Part shown: positions 15,510 through 23,262 of the stretch, piece after piece
Layout: each line of letters starts with the position of its first letter
Numbering within the stretch: position 1 is the stretch's first letter
Source: Cellulomonas sp. URHE0023
GTDB lineage: Bacteria; Actinomycetota; Actinomycetes; Actinomycetales; Cellulomonadaceae
Assembly (NCBI RefSeq): GCF_000688475.1
Contig: NZ_JIAN01000008.1
Span: 310,001 to 374,000 of the forward strand
Direction: 5' to 3'
DNA length: 64,000 bases
The notes under the pieces: generated by a model
Database searches by the model: none
What the model was told of the DNA's origin: nothing
What the model saw: only the letters and a program-made list of their open reading frames with translations
Translations under genes and position numbers: made by a program

Positions 15510-16179
15510 GGACCTTGAGTGGCGGGCGGAGATCGAGCGGCGTGCGGCGCTGCACGCGGTCCTGTCCGACCCCGGGCGGCTCGCTGTCGTCGAGCTGCTC
15601 TCGCTGGGGGACCGGTCACCGTCGGAGCTGTCGACGGAGACCGGCATGGCGTCCAACCTGATCGCCCACCATGTCGGGATCCTCGTGGAGCACGGCCTGG
15701 TCGGTCGGCGCCGCTCCGAGGGAGACCGCCGCCGCACGTATCTGCACCTGATCCCCGATGTGGCCGTCGTGCCGGCGGGCTGGGCCCTGCCTCGGCCCCG
15801 GCGCGTGCTGTTCGTCTGCACGGCAAACTCGGCCCGGTCGCATCTCGCAGTGGCCCTGTGGCGTGGCGCCAGCCACGTCGACGCCGCGTCCGCGGGGACC
15901 CACCCGGCGTCCACGGTGTCGCCCAGTGCCGTGGCGGTGGCCGAGCGTCACCACCTGTCGCTGCAGGGCGTCGTCCCTCGGCTGTTCGACGACGTCCGTC
16001 GCGACGGCGACCTCGTCGTCACCGTGTGCGACAACGCGCACGAGGAGATGGGCCACCGCGCGGACCTGCACTGGTCTGTTCCGGACCCGGTACGGGTCGG
16101 CGACGACGCCGCGTTCGACGCCGCGTTCGACGAGATCGCCCGCCGGGTCGAGGACCTCGCCCCCCGAATTGCTGCCTGA
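15508..16179 (+). CDS. ArsR-family regulator fused to low-molecular-weight phosphatase/arsenate reductase domain
   Basis: 223 residues in two parts. Residues about 1-85 are a winged-helix ArsR domain (LHAVLSDPGRLAVVELL, recognition region ASNLIAHHVGILVEHGLV, wing with RRRSEGDRRRTY). Residues about 97-223 are a low-molecular-weight protein-tyrosine-phosphatase fold with P-loop CTANSARS (C-X5-R, Cys104) and the general-acid DP pair in SVPDPVRVG. This HTH-ArsC fusion is known in Actinobacteria near arsenic genes. I see no obvious Cys pair for As(III) in the HTH domain, so the ligand is unclear; it could sense via the phosphatase-like domain. The next gene is a stand-alone arsC 30 bp downstream. 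Confidence 0.85.
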   Translation: MDLEWRAEIERRAALHAVLSDPGRLAVVELLSLGDRSPSELSTETGMASNLIAHHVGILVEHGLVGRRRSEGDRRRTYLHLIPDVAVVPAGWALPRPRRVLFVCTANSARSHLAVALWRGASHVDAASAGTHPASTVSPSAVAVAERHHLSLQGVVPRLFDDVRRDGDLVVTVCDNAHEEMGHRADLHWSVPDPVRVGDDAAFDAAFDEIARRVEDLAPRIAA

Positions 16180-16209
16180 CGACGTAAACCGCCCGACCCG
16201 AGGAGAACC

Positions 16210-16635
16210 ATGAGCGCCACCGACAAGCCCAGCGTCCTGTTCGTCTGCGTCCACAACGCAGGACGGTCGCAGATGGCGGCCGGGTTCCTGTCCGCCCTGT
16301 CCGGCGGTGCCGTCGAGGTCCGCTCCGCCGGGTCGATGCCCGCAGATCAGGTCAACGTCGTCGCCGTCGGTGCCATGGCCGAGGTGGGCATCGACATCAG
16401 CGCCGAGCAGCCCAAGGTCCTGACCACCGACGCCGTCCAGGCGTCCGACGTGGTCGTGACCATGGGCTGCGGCGACGCCTGCCCGTACTTCCCGGGCAAG
16501 CGCTACGAGGACTGGGTCCTCGAAGACCCGGCCGGCCAGGGGATCGAGTCGGTCCGTCCGATCCGCGACGAGATCCGGGTGCGCATCCTCGACCTGCTGG
16601 CCGACCTGGGTGTGACCCCGGTCGCGGCCGCCTAG
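16210..16635 (+). CDS. arsC: Arsenate reductase (low-molecular-weight phosphatase family)
   Basis: 141 residues. The P-loop CVHNAGRS gives the C-X5-R nucleophile (Cys13, Arg19), and LEDPAGQ supplies the catalytic Asp-Pro. Additional Cys occur in VTMGCGDACPYFPGKRYEDW; the two are four residues apart, unlike the seven-residue spacing of the thioredoxin-coupled S. aureus pI258 ArsC, so the reductant (thioredoxin or mycothiol/mycoredoxin) cannot be read off. It reduces As(V) to As(III). GAGGAG lies just before the ATG. It follows the fusion regulator in the same direction and converges on arsM, 27 bp away. Confidence 0.9.
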   Translation: MSATDKPSVLFVCVHNAGRSQMAAGFLSALSGGAVEVRSAGSMPADQVNVVAVGAMAEVGIDISAEQPKVLTTDAVQASDVVVTMGCGDACPYFPGKRYEDWVLEDPAGQGIESVRPIRDEIRVRILDLLADLGVTPVAAA

Positions 16636-16662
16636 CGCGTCGGCCGCCACCGGAGGATCGGC

Positions 16663-17415
16663 TCAGGGGTGCCCCGCAGTGGGTTTGCACGCACGGACGA
16701 CGGCACCGTGCATGCCGTCCGCGACCTGGTGGGTGAAGGTGACCTCGGCGTCGAGGAACCCGGCGGCCGCCAGACCGGTCAGGTACTCGGAGCGGGACAG
16801 GGCGCCCGCGATGCAGCCGACGTAGGAGCCGCGCTCCGCACGCTCCTCGGGCGTCAGGTGGTCCTCGGCGACCACGTCCGAGATGCCAACGCGACCGCCG
16901 TCGGCCAGCACGCGGAAGACCTCGGCCAGGACGGCGGGCTTGTCGGGGGAGAGGTTGACCACGCAGTTGGAGATGACGACGTCGACTGAGCCGTCGGCGA
17001 ACGGCAGCTCCTCGATGGTGCCCTTGCGGAACTCGACGTTCGTGGCGCCCGCCCGGTCGGCGTTGGCGCGTGCGAGCTCGAGCATCTCGTCGGTCATGTC
17101 GACGCCGTACGCGAAGCCCGTGGGGCCGACCCGCCGGGCGGACAGCAGCACGTCGATGCCGCCGCCGGAACCGAGGTCGAGCACGCGCTCGCCTGCAGAC
17201 AGCTCAGCGACGGTCAACGGGTTACCGCAGCCGAGCGAGGCGGCGACCGCCTCGACCGGGAGTCCCGCCACCTCCGTCGCGTCGTACAGCGCAGCCCCGA
17301 AGGTCTCGTCGACCTCGGTCGTGGCGCCGCACGAACCACCGCAACACCCCTCGTTCGAGGTCTGCACCGCCGCCAGGGCGTAGCGCTGACGGACCTGCTC
17401 GCGGACGTCGTCCAT
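16663..17415 (-). CDS. arsM: Arsenite S-adenosylmethionine methyltransferase
   Basis: 250 residues from ATG 17415, which has AGGAGG five bases upstream; a longer frame to 17478 would run through the operators. The SAM-binding motif I is VLDLGSGGGIDVLL. Conserved cysteines are in NEGCCGGSCG (N-terminal), SLGCGNPL, ISNCVVNL and YVGCIAGAL; three of these classes bind As(III) in characterised ArsM enzymes. It methylates As(III) to methylated, partly volatile species. Transcribed divergently from arsR across a 100-bp operator region; convergent with arsC. Confidence 0.93.
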   Translation of the reverse strand: MDDVREQVRQRYALAAVQTSNEGCCGGSCGATTEVDETFGAALYDATEVAGLPVEAVAASLGCGNPLTVAELSAGERVLDLGSGGGIDVLLSARRVGPTGFAYGVDMTDEMLELARANADRAGATNVEFRKGTIEELPFADGSVDVVISNCVVNLSPDKPAVLAEVFRVLADGGRVGISDVVAEDHLTPEERAERGSYVGCIAGALSRSEYLTGLAAAGFLDAEVTFTHQVADGMHGAVVRACKPTAGHP

Positions 17416-17429
17416 GATGCCTCCTAGAT

Positions 17430-17509
17430 ATCGATCGCTGTCGATGTGACAGTGGACCCGAACATCCATCGGTGTCAATATCGACAGCGGTCAATCTCCG
17501 CCCCATACT
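17430..17509. promoter_or_regulatory. Divergent arsM/arsR promoter region with three ArsR-type operators
   Basis: Three 16-bp sites fit AT-C-(G/C)-A-N6-TC-(G/A)-AT: 17430-17445 (ATCGA-N6-TCGAT, perfect), 17464-17479 and 17480-17495, the last two directly abutting. For arsM (minus strand), TTGACA (17478-17473) is a consensus -35 within site 2 and site 1 overlaps the probable start point. For arsR (plus), TCGACA (17481-17486) within site 3, a 17-bp spacer and CATACT (17504-17509) end six bases before ATG 17516, which lacks a ribosome site. One repressor would close both promoters. Confidence 0.6.
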
Positions 17510-17515
17510 TGCCAG

Positions 17516-17881
17516 ATGGCTCTCGACCTCTTGCCCGTCGTGGCGCCCGCCGCGTGCTGCACGCCCGTCACGAGCGCAGGCATGAGTGAGCAGGACGCCG
17601 TCCAGCTGGCGCGCACGCTCAAGGCGCTGGCCGACCCGGCGCGCCTGCGGCTGCTGTCCCTCATCGCCGCGCACGAGGGTGCGGAGGCGTGCGTCTGCGA
17701 CCTCATCGAGCCGGTCGGTCTGAGCCAGCCGACCGTGTCGCACCACCTGAAGGTCCTGACCGACGCGGGCCTGATCAGCCGCGACAAGCGCGGGGTGTGG
17801 GCGTACTTCGCCCTCGTCCCCGGCGCGCTCGAGGCCGTCACCCGTCATCTCGGCGCGCACCTGACCGGAGACCTCGCATGA
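17516..17881 (+). CDS. arsR: ArsR/SmtB-family arsenic-responsive repressor
   Basis: 121 residues; winged helix from about residue 30 to 110 (LKALADPARLRLLSLIAA, then GLSQPTVSHHLKVLTDAGLI as recognition helix). Cysteines suited to As(III) occur at the N-terminus (AACCTPV) and in EACVCDLIEP at the end of helix 3, matching the CxC type inducer site of ArsR. The gene ends in a 4-bp overlap with the acetyltransferase gene, so both are one transcript. Divergent from arsM with three operator-like sites between, the usual autoregulated arrangement. Confidence 0.92.
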   Translation: MALDLLPVVAPAACCTPVTSAGMSEQDAVQLARTLKALADPARLRLLSLIAAHEGAEACVCDLIEPVGLSQPTVSHHLKVLTDAGLISRDKRGVWAYFALVPGALEAVTRHLGAHLTGDLA

Positions 17882-18378
17882 CGGGGTTCACCGTCCGACC
17901 GCTGACCTCCGAGCACTGGCCCGAGGTCGAGCGCATCTTTGCCGCGGGCATCGCGACCGGGCACGCCACGTTCGAGGCCGCCCCGCCCACCTGGGCCGCG
18001 TTCGATGCCGGGAAGGTCCGGGAGCACCGGTTCGTCGCGGTGGACGACGACGGGCGGGTCCTCGGCTGGGCCGCCGCCTCGGCCGTCTCCGACCGGTGCG
18101 CGTATGCGGGCGTCGTCGAGCACTCGGTGTACGTCGACCCGGCGGCGCGCGGCCGCGGCGTCGGGTCGGCTCTCCTCGACGCGCTGCTCGACTCGGCAGC
18201 CGCCGGGGGCATTTGGACGGTCCAGGCGGGGATCTTCCCCGAAAACACGGCGAGCATCGCGCTGCACACCGCGGCCGGGTTCCGCCTCGTCGGCACTCGC
18301 GAACGCCTCGGGCGGATGACGTACGGTCCGCTGGCCGACCAGTGGCGCGACGTCCTTCTCATGGAGAAGCGCCTCTGA
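17878..18378 (+). CDS. arsN1: GNAT N-acetyltransferase, ArsN1/phosphinothricin acetyltransferase type
   Basis: 166 residues with a GNAT fold: N-terminal VRPLTSEHWPEVERIFAAGI, acetyl-CoA loop AARGRGVGSALLDALL, and the pat/bar-like IFPENTASIALHTAAGFRLVGTRERLGR segment. Homologues next to ars genes (ArsN1) acetylate and inactivate arsinothricin, an organoarsenical antibiotic analogous to phosphinothricin; unlinked homologues act on phosphinothricin or methionine sulfoximine. Translationally coupled to arsR, which supports the ArsN1 reading. The substrate remains an inference from context. Confidence 0.8.
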   Translation: MTGFTVRPLTSEHWPEVERIFAAGIATGHATFEAAPPTWAAFDAGKVREHRFVAVDDDGRVLGWAAASAVSDRCAYAGVVEHSVYVDPAARGRGVGSALLDALLDSAAAGGIWTVQAGIFPENTASIALHTAAGFRLVGTRERLGRMTYGPLADQWRDVLLMEKRL

Positions 18379-18552
18379 CCTGACCGCCATCCATCGTGGC
18401 GGAGCATGACCGCGTCGTAAGTCGGTGTGACTGGCCGCTAGGCGGCAAGGGTCAAGTGACGGCATGATCGGGAAGGTGAACCAATCCGGCCAATCCGGAC
18501 AGCGTGTCCCGGATCTGGCGGGACGGCCGCTACGCGAGGAGTGTCGTCAAGG

Positions 18553-19266
18553 ATGAAGACCAACAAGCTCACAGCGGTCGGCGCGACTCTCGCCCTCGTC
18601 GTCGTATCCGTCCTCGGTCTCAGCACCGCAGCTGATGCCGCGTACGTCCCGGTCACGGACATCGTCACCGAGACGACCCCGTACCCCGTCGAGCAGTGGT
18701 TCCTCGGCAACCCCGTCGGGCCCGCACTCACCCAGGACGCGACAGGGCTGACGATCCCGGGACAGAACCAGCTCCTCTACGGCCGGGCCATACCCGGGGC
18801 CACCGGCGCCGAGTTCCAGGCCTTCATCGAGGGCGTCTCGTTCGTGGGCACAGGTCCGCTGACCTTCCAGGTGACCGTGTACCTCGGCCCCGGGACCGCA
18901 GGCTTCACCACCTTGCGGCCGTCCACCACGGGGAGCCCTACGGCGGCCACCACGTGGATCTCCAGCCAGGCGGTTGGCGGTCTCCCCGCAGACACCCCTG
19001 TCCCGTTCGCGCAGATCGTCGCAGCGTTCGTCGCGGACAACGCGACGGTGCTGGGTTCTGGTGTGTTCGTCAACCCGGGCGACACCGCGGTGCTGAGCAG
19101 CTTCACCTCCGGTGCCGAGACGTGGACGTTCGCCACGCCCGCAGCACCGGTGACCCCGCCGGTGGTGGCGCCGCCCGTCACGCCACCGGTAGCCGCGCCG
19201 CCAGCGACGCCGCCAGCAGCACCTGCGGCGACACCGGTCTCCGGCACCGCGTCCTTCACCGGCTGA
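18553..19266 (+). CDS. Secreted protein with Pro-rich C-terminal tail, function unknown
   Basis: 237 residues. A signal peptide (KTNKLTAVGATLALVVVSVL..., cleavage near ADA-A at about residue 28) is followed by a Thr/Gly-rich, beta-type domain of about 165 residues without Cys, then a tail of repeated TPPVVAPPVTPPVAAPP units (about 197-230). The tail lacks an LPXTG/LAXTG motif or terminal helix, so it may span the wall or be free. ATG 18553 follows GAGGAG at 18535-18541. No family recognised. A strong terminator follows, so it is separate from the L,D-transpeptidase. Confidence 0.65.
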   Translation: MKTNKLTAVGATLALVVVSVLGLSTAADAAYVPVTDIVTETTPYPVEQWFLGNPVGPALTQDATGLTIPGQNQLLYGRAIPGATGAEFQAFIEGVSFVGTGPLTFQVTVYLGPGTAGFTTLRPSTTGSPTAATTWISSQAVGGLPADTPVPFAQIVAAFVADNATVLGSGVFVNPGDTAVLSSFTSGAETWTFATPAAPVTPPVVAPPVTPPVAAPPATPPAAPAATPVSGTASFTG

Positions 19267-19279
19267 CGGCCACCGACCC

Positions 19280-19313
19280 GTGTGGCCCGGTCGCGCGAAC
19301 GACCGGGCCACAC
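19280..19313 (+). terminator. Strong hairpin terminator
   Basis: GTGTGGCCCGGTCG (19280-19293) and CGACCGGGCCACAC (19300-19313) are perfect 14-bp arms around a six-base loop CGCGAA. It begins 13 bp after the stop of the secreted-protein gene and ends 26 bp before the L,D-transpeptidase start. Confidence 0.75.
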
Positions 19314-19339
19314 GTCCGTCCGCCCCAGGAGACTGCTCC

Positions 19340-20110
19340 ATGCGCTCACCTCTCGCCGACGTCAGGGCGCTGCTCGCAACCGGTGCCCTTCTCGTTGCGC
19401 TCGCCGCGTGCAGTGCCGAGCAGCCGGCGACGACGTCCCAGCAGTCCGCGGCACCCACCCACGCGGTCGTCCTGCCCACTGCGGCCGCCACCGCAGAACC
19501 GGTACCGGCGCCCGAGCCTGCTCCCGCTCACAGCGTCGCCGAAGCGTCGGTAGCGGTCGTCACCGCGTACGACGCCCCCGACGGTGCTGTGGTCTCCCAG
19601 TTCTCCCACCCGATCGCCTCGGGTGCACCGCTCACGTTCTACGTCGAGGAGCAGCAGGGGCAGTGGCTTCGCGTCCGGTTGCCGATGCGGCCGAACGGGA
19701 CGACCGGATGGGTCCGATCGTCGGACGTCACGGTGAGCCTGCTGCACTACAGCCTGCTCGTCTCGACCGCCGGGCACACCGTCACCCTGGTCAAGGACGG
19801 TGTGGTGCAGCAGACCTTCCCCGCGGCGGTCGGCACCGGTGACACCCCGACACCCCTAGGGGACTTCTACCTGACTGAGCTGCTCGCCCCCACGAACGCC
19901 GGCTACGGTCCGTACGCGTACGGGATCTCCGCCTTCTCCGACGTCCTGAACGAGTTCGGAGGCGGCCCCGGACAGATCGGCCTGCACGGCACGGACGACA
20001 CCGACAGCGTCGGGCAGTCAGCCAGCCACGGATGCATCCGCCTGCACAATGCGGACATCACCACGCTCGCGAACCTCCTGCCCCTGGGAACGCCGATCAC
20101 CATCGAGTGA
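19340..20110 (+). CDS. L,D-transpeptidase (YkuD domain) lipoprotein
   Basis: 256 residues from ATG 19340 (AGGAG upstream). A lipobox LAAC ends the signal peptide at Cys24. A Pro/Ala/Thr linker (about 25-70) leads to an SH3-like region (about 75-135, ending GWVRSSDVTV) and the YkuD domain (about 138-256) with the catalytic pattern GLHGTDD...SHGCIRLHN, nucleophile Cys232. Such enzymes form 3-3 cross-links in peptidoglycan or attach proteins to it. It is anchored to the outer face of the cytoplasmic membrane. Monocistronic between a terminator and a 378-bp gene-free gap. Confidence 0.9.
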   Translation: MRSPLADVRALLATGALLVALAACSAEQPATTSQQSAAPTHAVVLPTAAATAEPVPAPEPAPAHSVAEASVAVVTAYDAPDGAVVSQFSHPIASGAPLTFYVEEQQGQWLRVRLPMRPNGTTGWVRSSDVTVSLLHYSLLVSTAGHTVTLVKDGVVQQTFPAAVGTGDTPTPLGDFYLTELLAPTNAGYGPYAYGISAFSDVLNEFGGGPGQIGLHGTDDTDSVGQSASHGCIRLHNADITTLANLLPLGTPITIE

Positions 20111-20488
20111 CCGGAGCGCCGGCGAGCGCGCCCGCGGTCGTCGGGTTCGAGCGCAACGGCGACGTAGCGCGTCTCGGCTCGGCCCGGCTCGGCTCACGGA
20201 TTCGAGCCGACGGAGGCCTCCGCGGCCTCGGGAGCAGCCGAAGGTCCTTCGCCGCGTCGAGGACGACCTGCGGCACATCGGCGGCGCGCGAGGGGTCGGA
20301 CCCGGACCTCCCAGCACGGATCCGGGCAGGGCCCGAGCTCCCGAGCCGATCGATCCGCCGCCACGCGAGCGGCGACGGATCGATCAGCGCCCTGGCACGT
20401 TCGGTTGGCATTCAGATCCGCGGCCGGTCGCGCCGTGCAGTCGCCGGCAGTCGTCGTCGGCGGTGCTGGATGGCGGATCTGACCAGCG
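20111..20488. other. 378-bp gene-free gap between convergent genes
   Basis: No convincing coding frame is seen. It holds several inverted repeats: TCGGCTC with an 8-nt loop and GAGCCGA (20189-20210), the palindrome CGGAGGCCTCCG (20211-20222), and a longer hairpin listed separately at 20348-20385. Just upstream of these, TCGGC(TC) is repeated several times. The gap most likely serves as a bidirectional termination region. Confidence 0.5.
20348..20385. terminator. Bidirectional hairpin between convergent genes
   Basis: GATCGATCCG (20348-20357) pairs with CGGATCGATC (20376-20385), and inside it CCGC (20358-20361) pairs with GCGG (20369-20372) around a seven-base loop with a three-base bulge. 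It lies between the L,D-transpeptidase and beta-helix genes and could stop transcripts from both sides. Confidence 0.5.
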
Positions 20489-21571
20489 TCACGAGCAGAC
20501 GACTCCCACGCACTGCGGCTGGTTGCCGTTGTGCGAGGCGGTGTTGCCGCCCAGGTCGGTCACACCCGGGGTGTCGATGCCCCACCCCGCGTTGAACCGG
20601 GCGTCGTTGCCGCCGACGCTCAGGAGCGCGTCCGCGGGATCGAGCTTCAGGCCGTCTCCGTTGAGGCGGAACGTGTTGTCCTGCACGAAGGACGGGCTCT
20701 CCAGCACGGCGACGAGCGAGATCGTGGTCTGGTTCGCCCGGAACGTGTTCGAGGTGACCGTCGACCCCCACCGACCGATCTGGACCGCGGTCGTGTTGGC
20801 GACGAACGTCGACCCGGTGATCCCGGCAGCGATGGCGGTGCCGTCCACCGCCACGTCAGAACCGGTGAACGAGCTGTCGGCAACGGTGAACCCGCCGAGG
20901 TAACCTTCGCTGGCCACGCCCTGCCGGTTGGCGATGAACGTCGACCGCATGACCTCTGCGGATCCCTCGTTGAGGAGGATCGCTCGGTCGTTCCGCAGGA
21001 ACCGCGTGTCCGTGATCGTGGCGCCGGCACCGGTGTCTCCGAAGACCCCGACCGTGTTGTCGGCGAAGACCGTGTGGTCGATCTTTGCGGTGGTCACCTC
21101 GGCACTCAGACCGACACCGTTGTTCGTGAACGTCGAGCGGCTGACCGTCGCCTTCTTGGCGCCTACGCCAAGCTCGCCGGTCCCGTCGATTCCCGTGCCG
21201 TTGTCGCGGAACGACACCCGGTCGACGGTGAGCGGTCCGGGTGAGTCCTCGGTGTCCCAGATGACGAGCGTGCGCAGCGCGGTGTCCCACCCGCTGAGCG
21301 TGCCGTTCTTGATGCTTGCCGTGCCGAGGGACGTGACAGCGAGGCCCGTGTCGCCGGCCGTGCCTCGCAGGGTGTGGCCCCGCAGGTCGAGGTCGACGTC
21401 GGGACCCAGGACCAGGCCCGGGCCGGCGCAGACGAGGTCGGCCCGCAGCACGGTGTCGACGGTGAGTGTGGAACCGCAGGTGGGTTGGGGTTGTGCAGCG
21501 CTCGCAGGAGCGGCAACGAGAACGGTGGCGCTCGTGAGTGCCAAGCAGGACAAGATGACAGGGACGCGCAC
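20489..21571 (-). CDS. Secreted right-handed parallel beta-helix repeat protein
   Basis: 360 residues from GTG 21571, chosen because GGAGG lies five bases upstream and the signal peptide (VPVILSCLALTSATVLVAAPASA-A) then begins properly; earlier codons add a non-hydrophobic leader. After CGSTLTVDTVLRADLVC come repeating ~22-residue coils with N-x-[ILV] and [ST]-T-F motifs (STFTNNGVGL, HTVFADNTVGVFG, TRFLRNDRAILL, STFIANRQGV, NTFRANQTTI, NTFRLNGDGL), typical of NosD/pectate-lyase-like beta-helices. Four Cys at the two ends could form disulfides. Possible polysaccharide-binding or adhesive role; no catalytic residues can be named. Confidence 0.75.
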   Translation of the reverse strand: MRVPVILSCLALTSATVLVAAPASAAQPQPTCGSTLTVDTVLRADLVCAGPGLVLGPDVDLDLRGHTLRGTAGDTGLAVTSLGTASIKNGTLSGWDTALRTLVIWDTEDSPGPLTVDRVSFRDNGTGIDGTGELGVGAKKATVSRSTFTNNGVGLSAEVTTAKIDHTVFADNTVGVFGDTGAGATITDTRFLRNDRAILLNEGSAEVMRSTFIANRQGVASEGYLGGFTVADSSFTGSDVAVDGTAIAAGITGSTFVANTTAVQIGRWGSTVTSNTFRANQTTISLVAVLESPSFVQDNTFRLNGDGLKLDPADALLSVGGNDARFNAGWGIDTPGVTDLGGNTASHNGNQPQCVGVVCS

Positions 21572-21731
21572 GGAATCCTCCACGGTGATGTTGGGATGGG
21601 TGTCTGACGCACCTGGACCGGAGGGCACGAGGTCGGCCGACTACGCGGGCATCTGCCCCTAGGTCGACAGCAGCACATGCGTCGTGCCGTCGGTTCGGTC
21701 CGTCTGGGTATCGCACGTCCACTATGTCCGG

Positions 21732-21766
21732 TTTGGCGCGTTTGTGCCGATTTGCGCGGGTGAAAA
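21732..21766. promoter_or_regulatory. Phased TTTG/A-tract upstream of the beta-helix gene
   Basis: In a region otherwise near 70% GC, TTTG occurs at 21732, 21741 and 21751, followed by AAAA at 21763, a 9-12 bp rhythm that predicts DNA curvature. It lies 160-195 bp upstream of the beta-helix gene start (minus strand); on that strand CATAGT just downstream (21726-21721) could be a -10. Probably a promoter-associated bend or regulator-binding stretch. Confidence 0.3.
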
Positions 21767-21831
21767 GGCGGGCGAGGCTGGAGCGTGCAGAAGTCGGCGG
21801 CGAGGACGTCGACGGGCGACGCTGTGCGTGC

Positions 21832-23256
21832 TCACGGCGCCGACGCCTCGCCGACGGCCGAGGCCAGGCGCGCCACCGCCTCGTCCAGCCGTGCGTCGAC
21901 CAGGTTGCCGTACCCGACGACGAGCGCCGGTGGGCCGGCGGTCGTCCCGACGCGATAGCGATCTGCCGGCACCACGCGGACGTCGCGTCGTGCAGCCAGC
22001 CGAGCCACGCGGTCCTCGTCGACTCCGACCGGCAGCCCGAGGACGACGTGCAGTCCTGCGGCGAGCCCCGTCACGGGCAGGCCCGGCAGCCACCGCTCGA
22101 GAGCCGCCAGCAGCGCCGCCCGCCGGCGCCGGTAGCGGGCGCGGGCGGAACGCAGGTGCCGGTCGTAGGCGCCGTCGGTGAGCAGCGCGGCACAGGTGAG
22201 CTGGTGCAGTGAGGGCGGAGCGCTCGCGTCGACGTCGAGACCCGCCCGCGCAGCGGGGACGTCGTCCGGAGGCACGAGCCAGCCGACGCCGAGCCCGGGA
22301 GCGAGCGTCTTGCTCCACGAGCCCAGCAGGGCGACGCGGTCCGGCGCGAGCGCGCGCAAGGCCGCGACCGGGCGGCGGTCGTAGCGGAACTCGGCGTCGT
22401 AGTCGTCCTCGATGACCACTCCGTCGACCGAGCGAGCCCATCGGACGAGTGCCTCGCGTCGTGCCGGCACGAGCGCGGCCCCGACCGGGAACTGGTGGGA
22501 GGGCGTGACCAGCGCTGCGCGAGCACCTGTGCGACCGGCCCTCTCCGCGAGAGCATCGGTGTCCACGCCGTGCTCGTCGACCGGCACCGGCACAGGGCGA
22601 AGGCCGGCGACCGCGGCGACGTCGCGCACCCGCGGCCAGCTCGGGTCCTCGACGAGCACGGCGCCGTGGCCCGCGGCGCGTAGGGATCTGGCCAGGCGCG
22701 TCATACCGTCGACGGCCCCGTGCGTCACGACGACGGCATCCGCATCGACGAGCACCGCCCGCGTCACGGCAAGTCGATCGGCGAGCGCCTGCCGCAGGGA
22801 GGGCACGCCGCGGGGGTCCGGTGCGACGAGGTCGCCAGGGCTCGCGGACGCGACGGCCGTGCGCACCGCCGAGACCCAGGCCGCGCGCGGCAGGTGGCGC
22901 AGGTCCGGCACGCCCGGCGCGAGGTCGAACGCGGGCCGCGGGTGGGCAACGGTGTCCGCTGCCCGGGTCGGCGTTGCAGCGGTCCATGACCCGGCGGCGA
23001 CGCGGGTCCCCGCGCCCGTGCGAGCGTCGAGCACGCCCTCGGCCACCAGCCCGGCGTACGCCTGCGTGACCACCCAGCGCGAGACGCCCAGATCGCGGGC
23101 CAGCGCTCTGCTCGGCGGCAGCGGGTCGCCCGCGCGCAGGCGTCCCTCACGGACCGCAGCACGCAGTGCCCGTTCGAGCGCGACGTGGACTGGCTGGCCG
23201 CCCTCGACGGTGACGAGCGCGTCACCGACCCACCGATTGGTCTGGTCGTCTGCCAC
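21832..23256 (-). CDS. MocR/PdxR-type transcriptional regulator (GntR HTH fused to aminotransferase domain)
   Basis: 474 residues, GTG start. Residues about 15-90 form a GntR winged helix (LERALRAAVREGRLRAGDPLPPSRALARDLGVSRWVVTQAYAGLVAEGVL). After a linker, residues about 115-470 form a fold-type I aminotransferase-like domain that binds PLP, with the Lys in LLGSWSKTLAPGLGVGWL and DDYDAEFRYD carrying the Asp partner. MocR proteins use PLP as effector and regulate vitamin B6 or amino-acid genes. It is divergent from an aldo/keto reductase gene with an inverted repeat between them. The regulated gene is inferred from that layout. Confidence 0.9.
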   Translation of the reverse strand: MADDQTNRWVGDALVTVEGGQPVHVALERALRAAVREGRLRAGDPLPPSRALARDLGVSRWVVTQAYAGLVAEGVLDARTGAGTRVAAGSWTAATPTRAADTVAHPRPAFDLAPGVPDLRHLPRAAWVSAVRTAVASASPGDLVAPDPRGVPSLRQALADRLAVTRAVLVDADAVVVTHGAVDGMTRLARSLRAAGHGAVLVEDPSWPRVRDVAAVAGLRPVPVPVDEHGVDTDALAERAGRTGARAALVTPSHQFPVGAALVPARREALVRWARSVDGVVIEDDYDAEFRYDRRPVAALRALAPDRVALLGSWSKTLAPGLGVGWLVPPDDVPAARAGLDVDASAPPSLHQLTCAALLTDGAYDRHLRSARARYRRRRAALLAALERWLPGLPVTGLAAGLHVVLGLPVGVDEDRVARLAARRDVRVVPADRYRVGTTAGPPALVVGYGNLVDARLDEAVARLASAVGEASAP

Positions 23257-23262
23257 AAGAAT

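Noticed and set aside
18501..18520. Adjacent CAATCCGG direct repeats (18481-18499 region) upstream of the secreted Pro-rich protein as an operator
   Set aside because: Only two short copies in tandem with no regulator nearby; could be chance in this composition.
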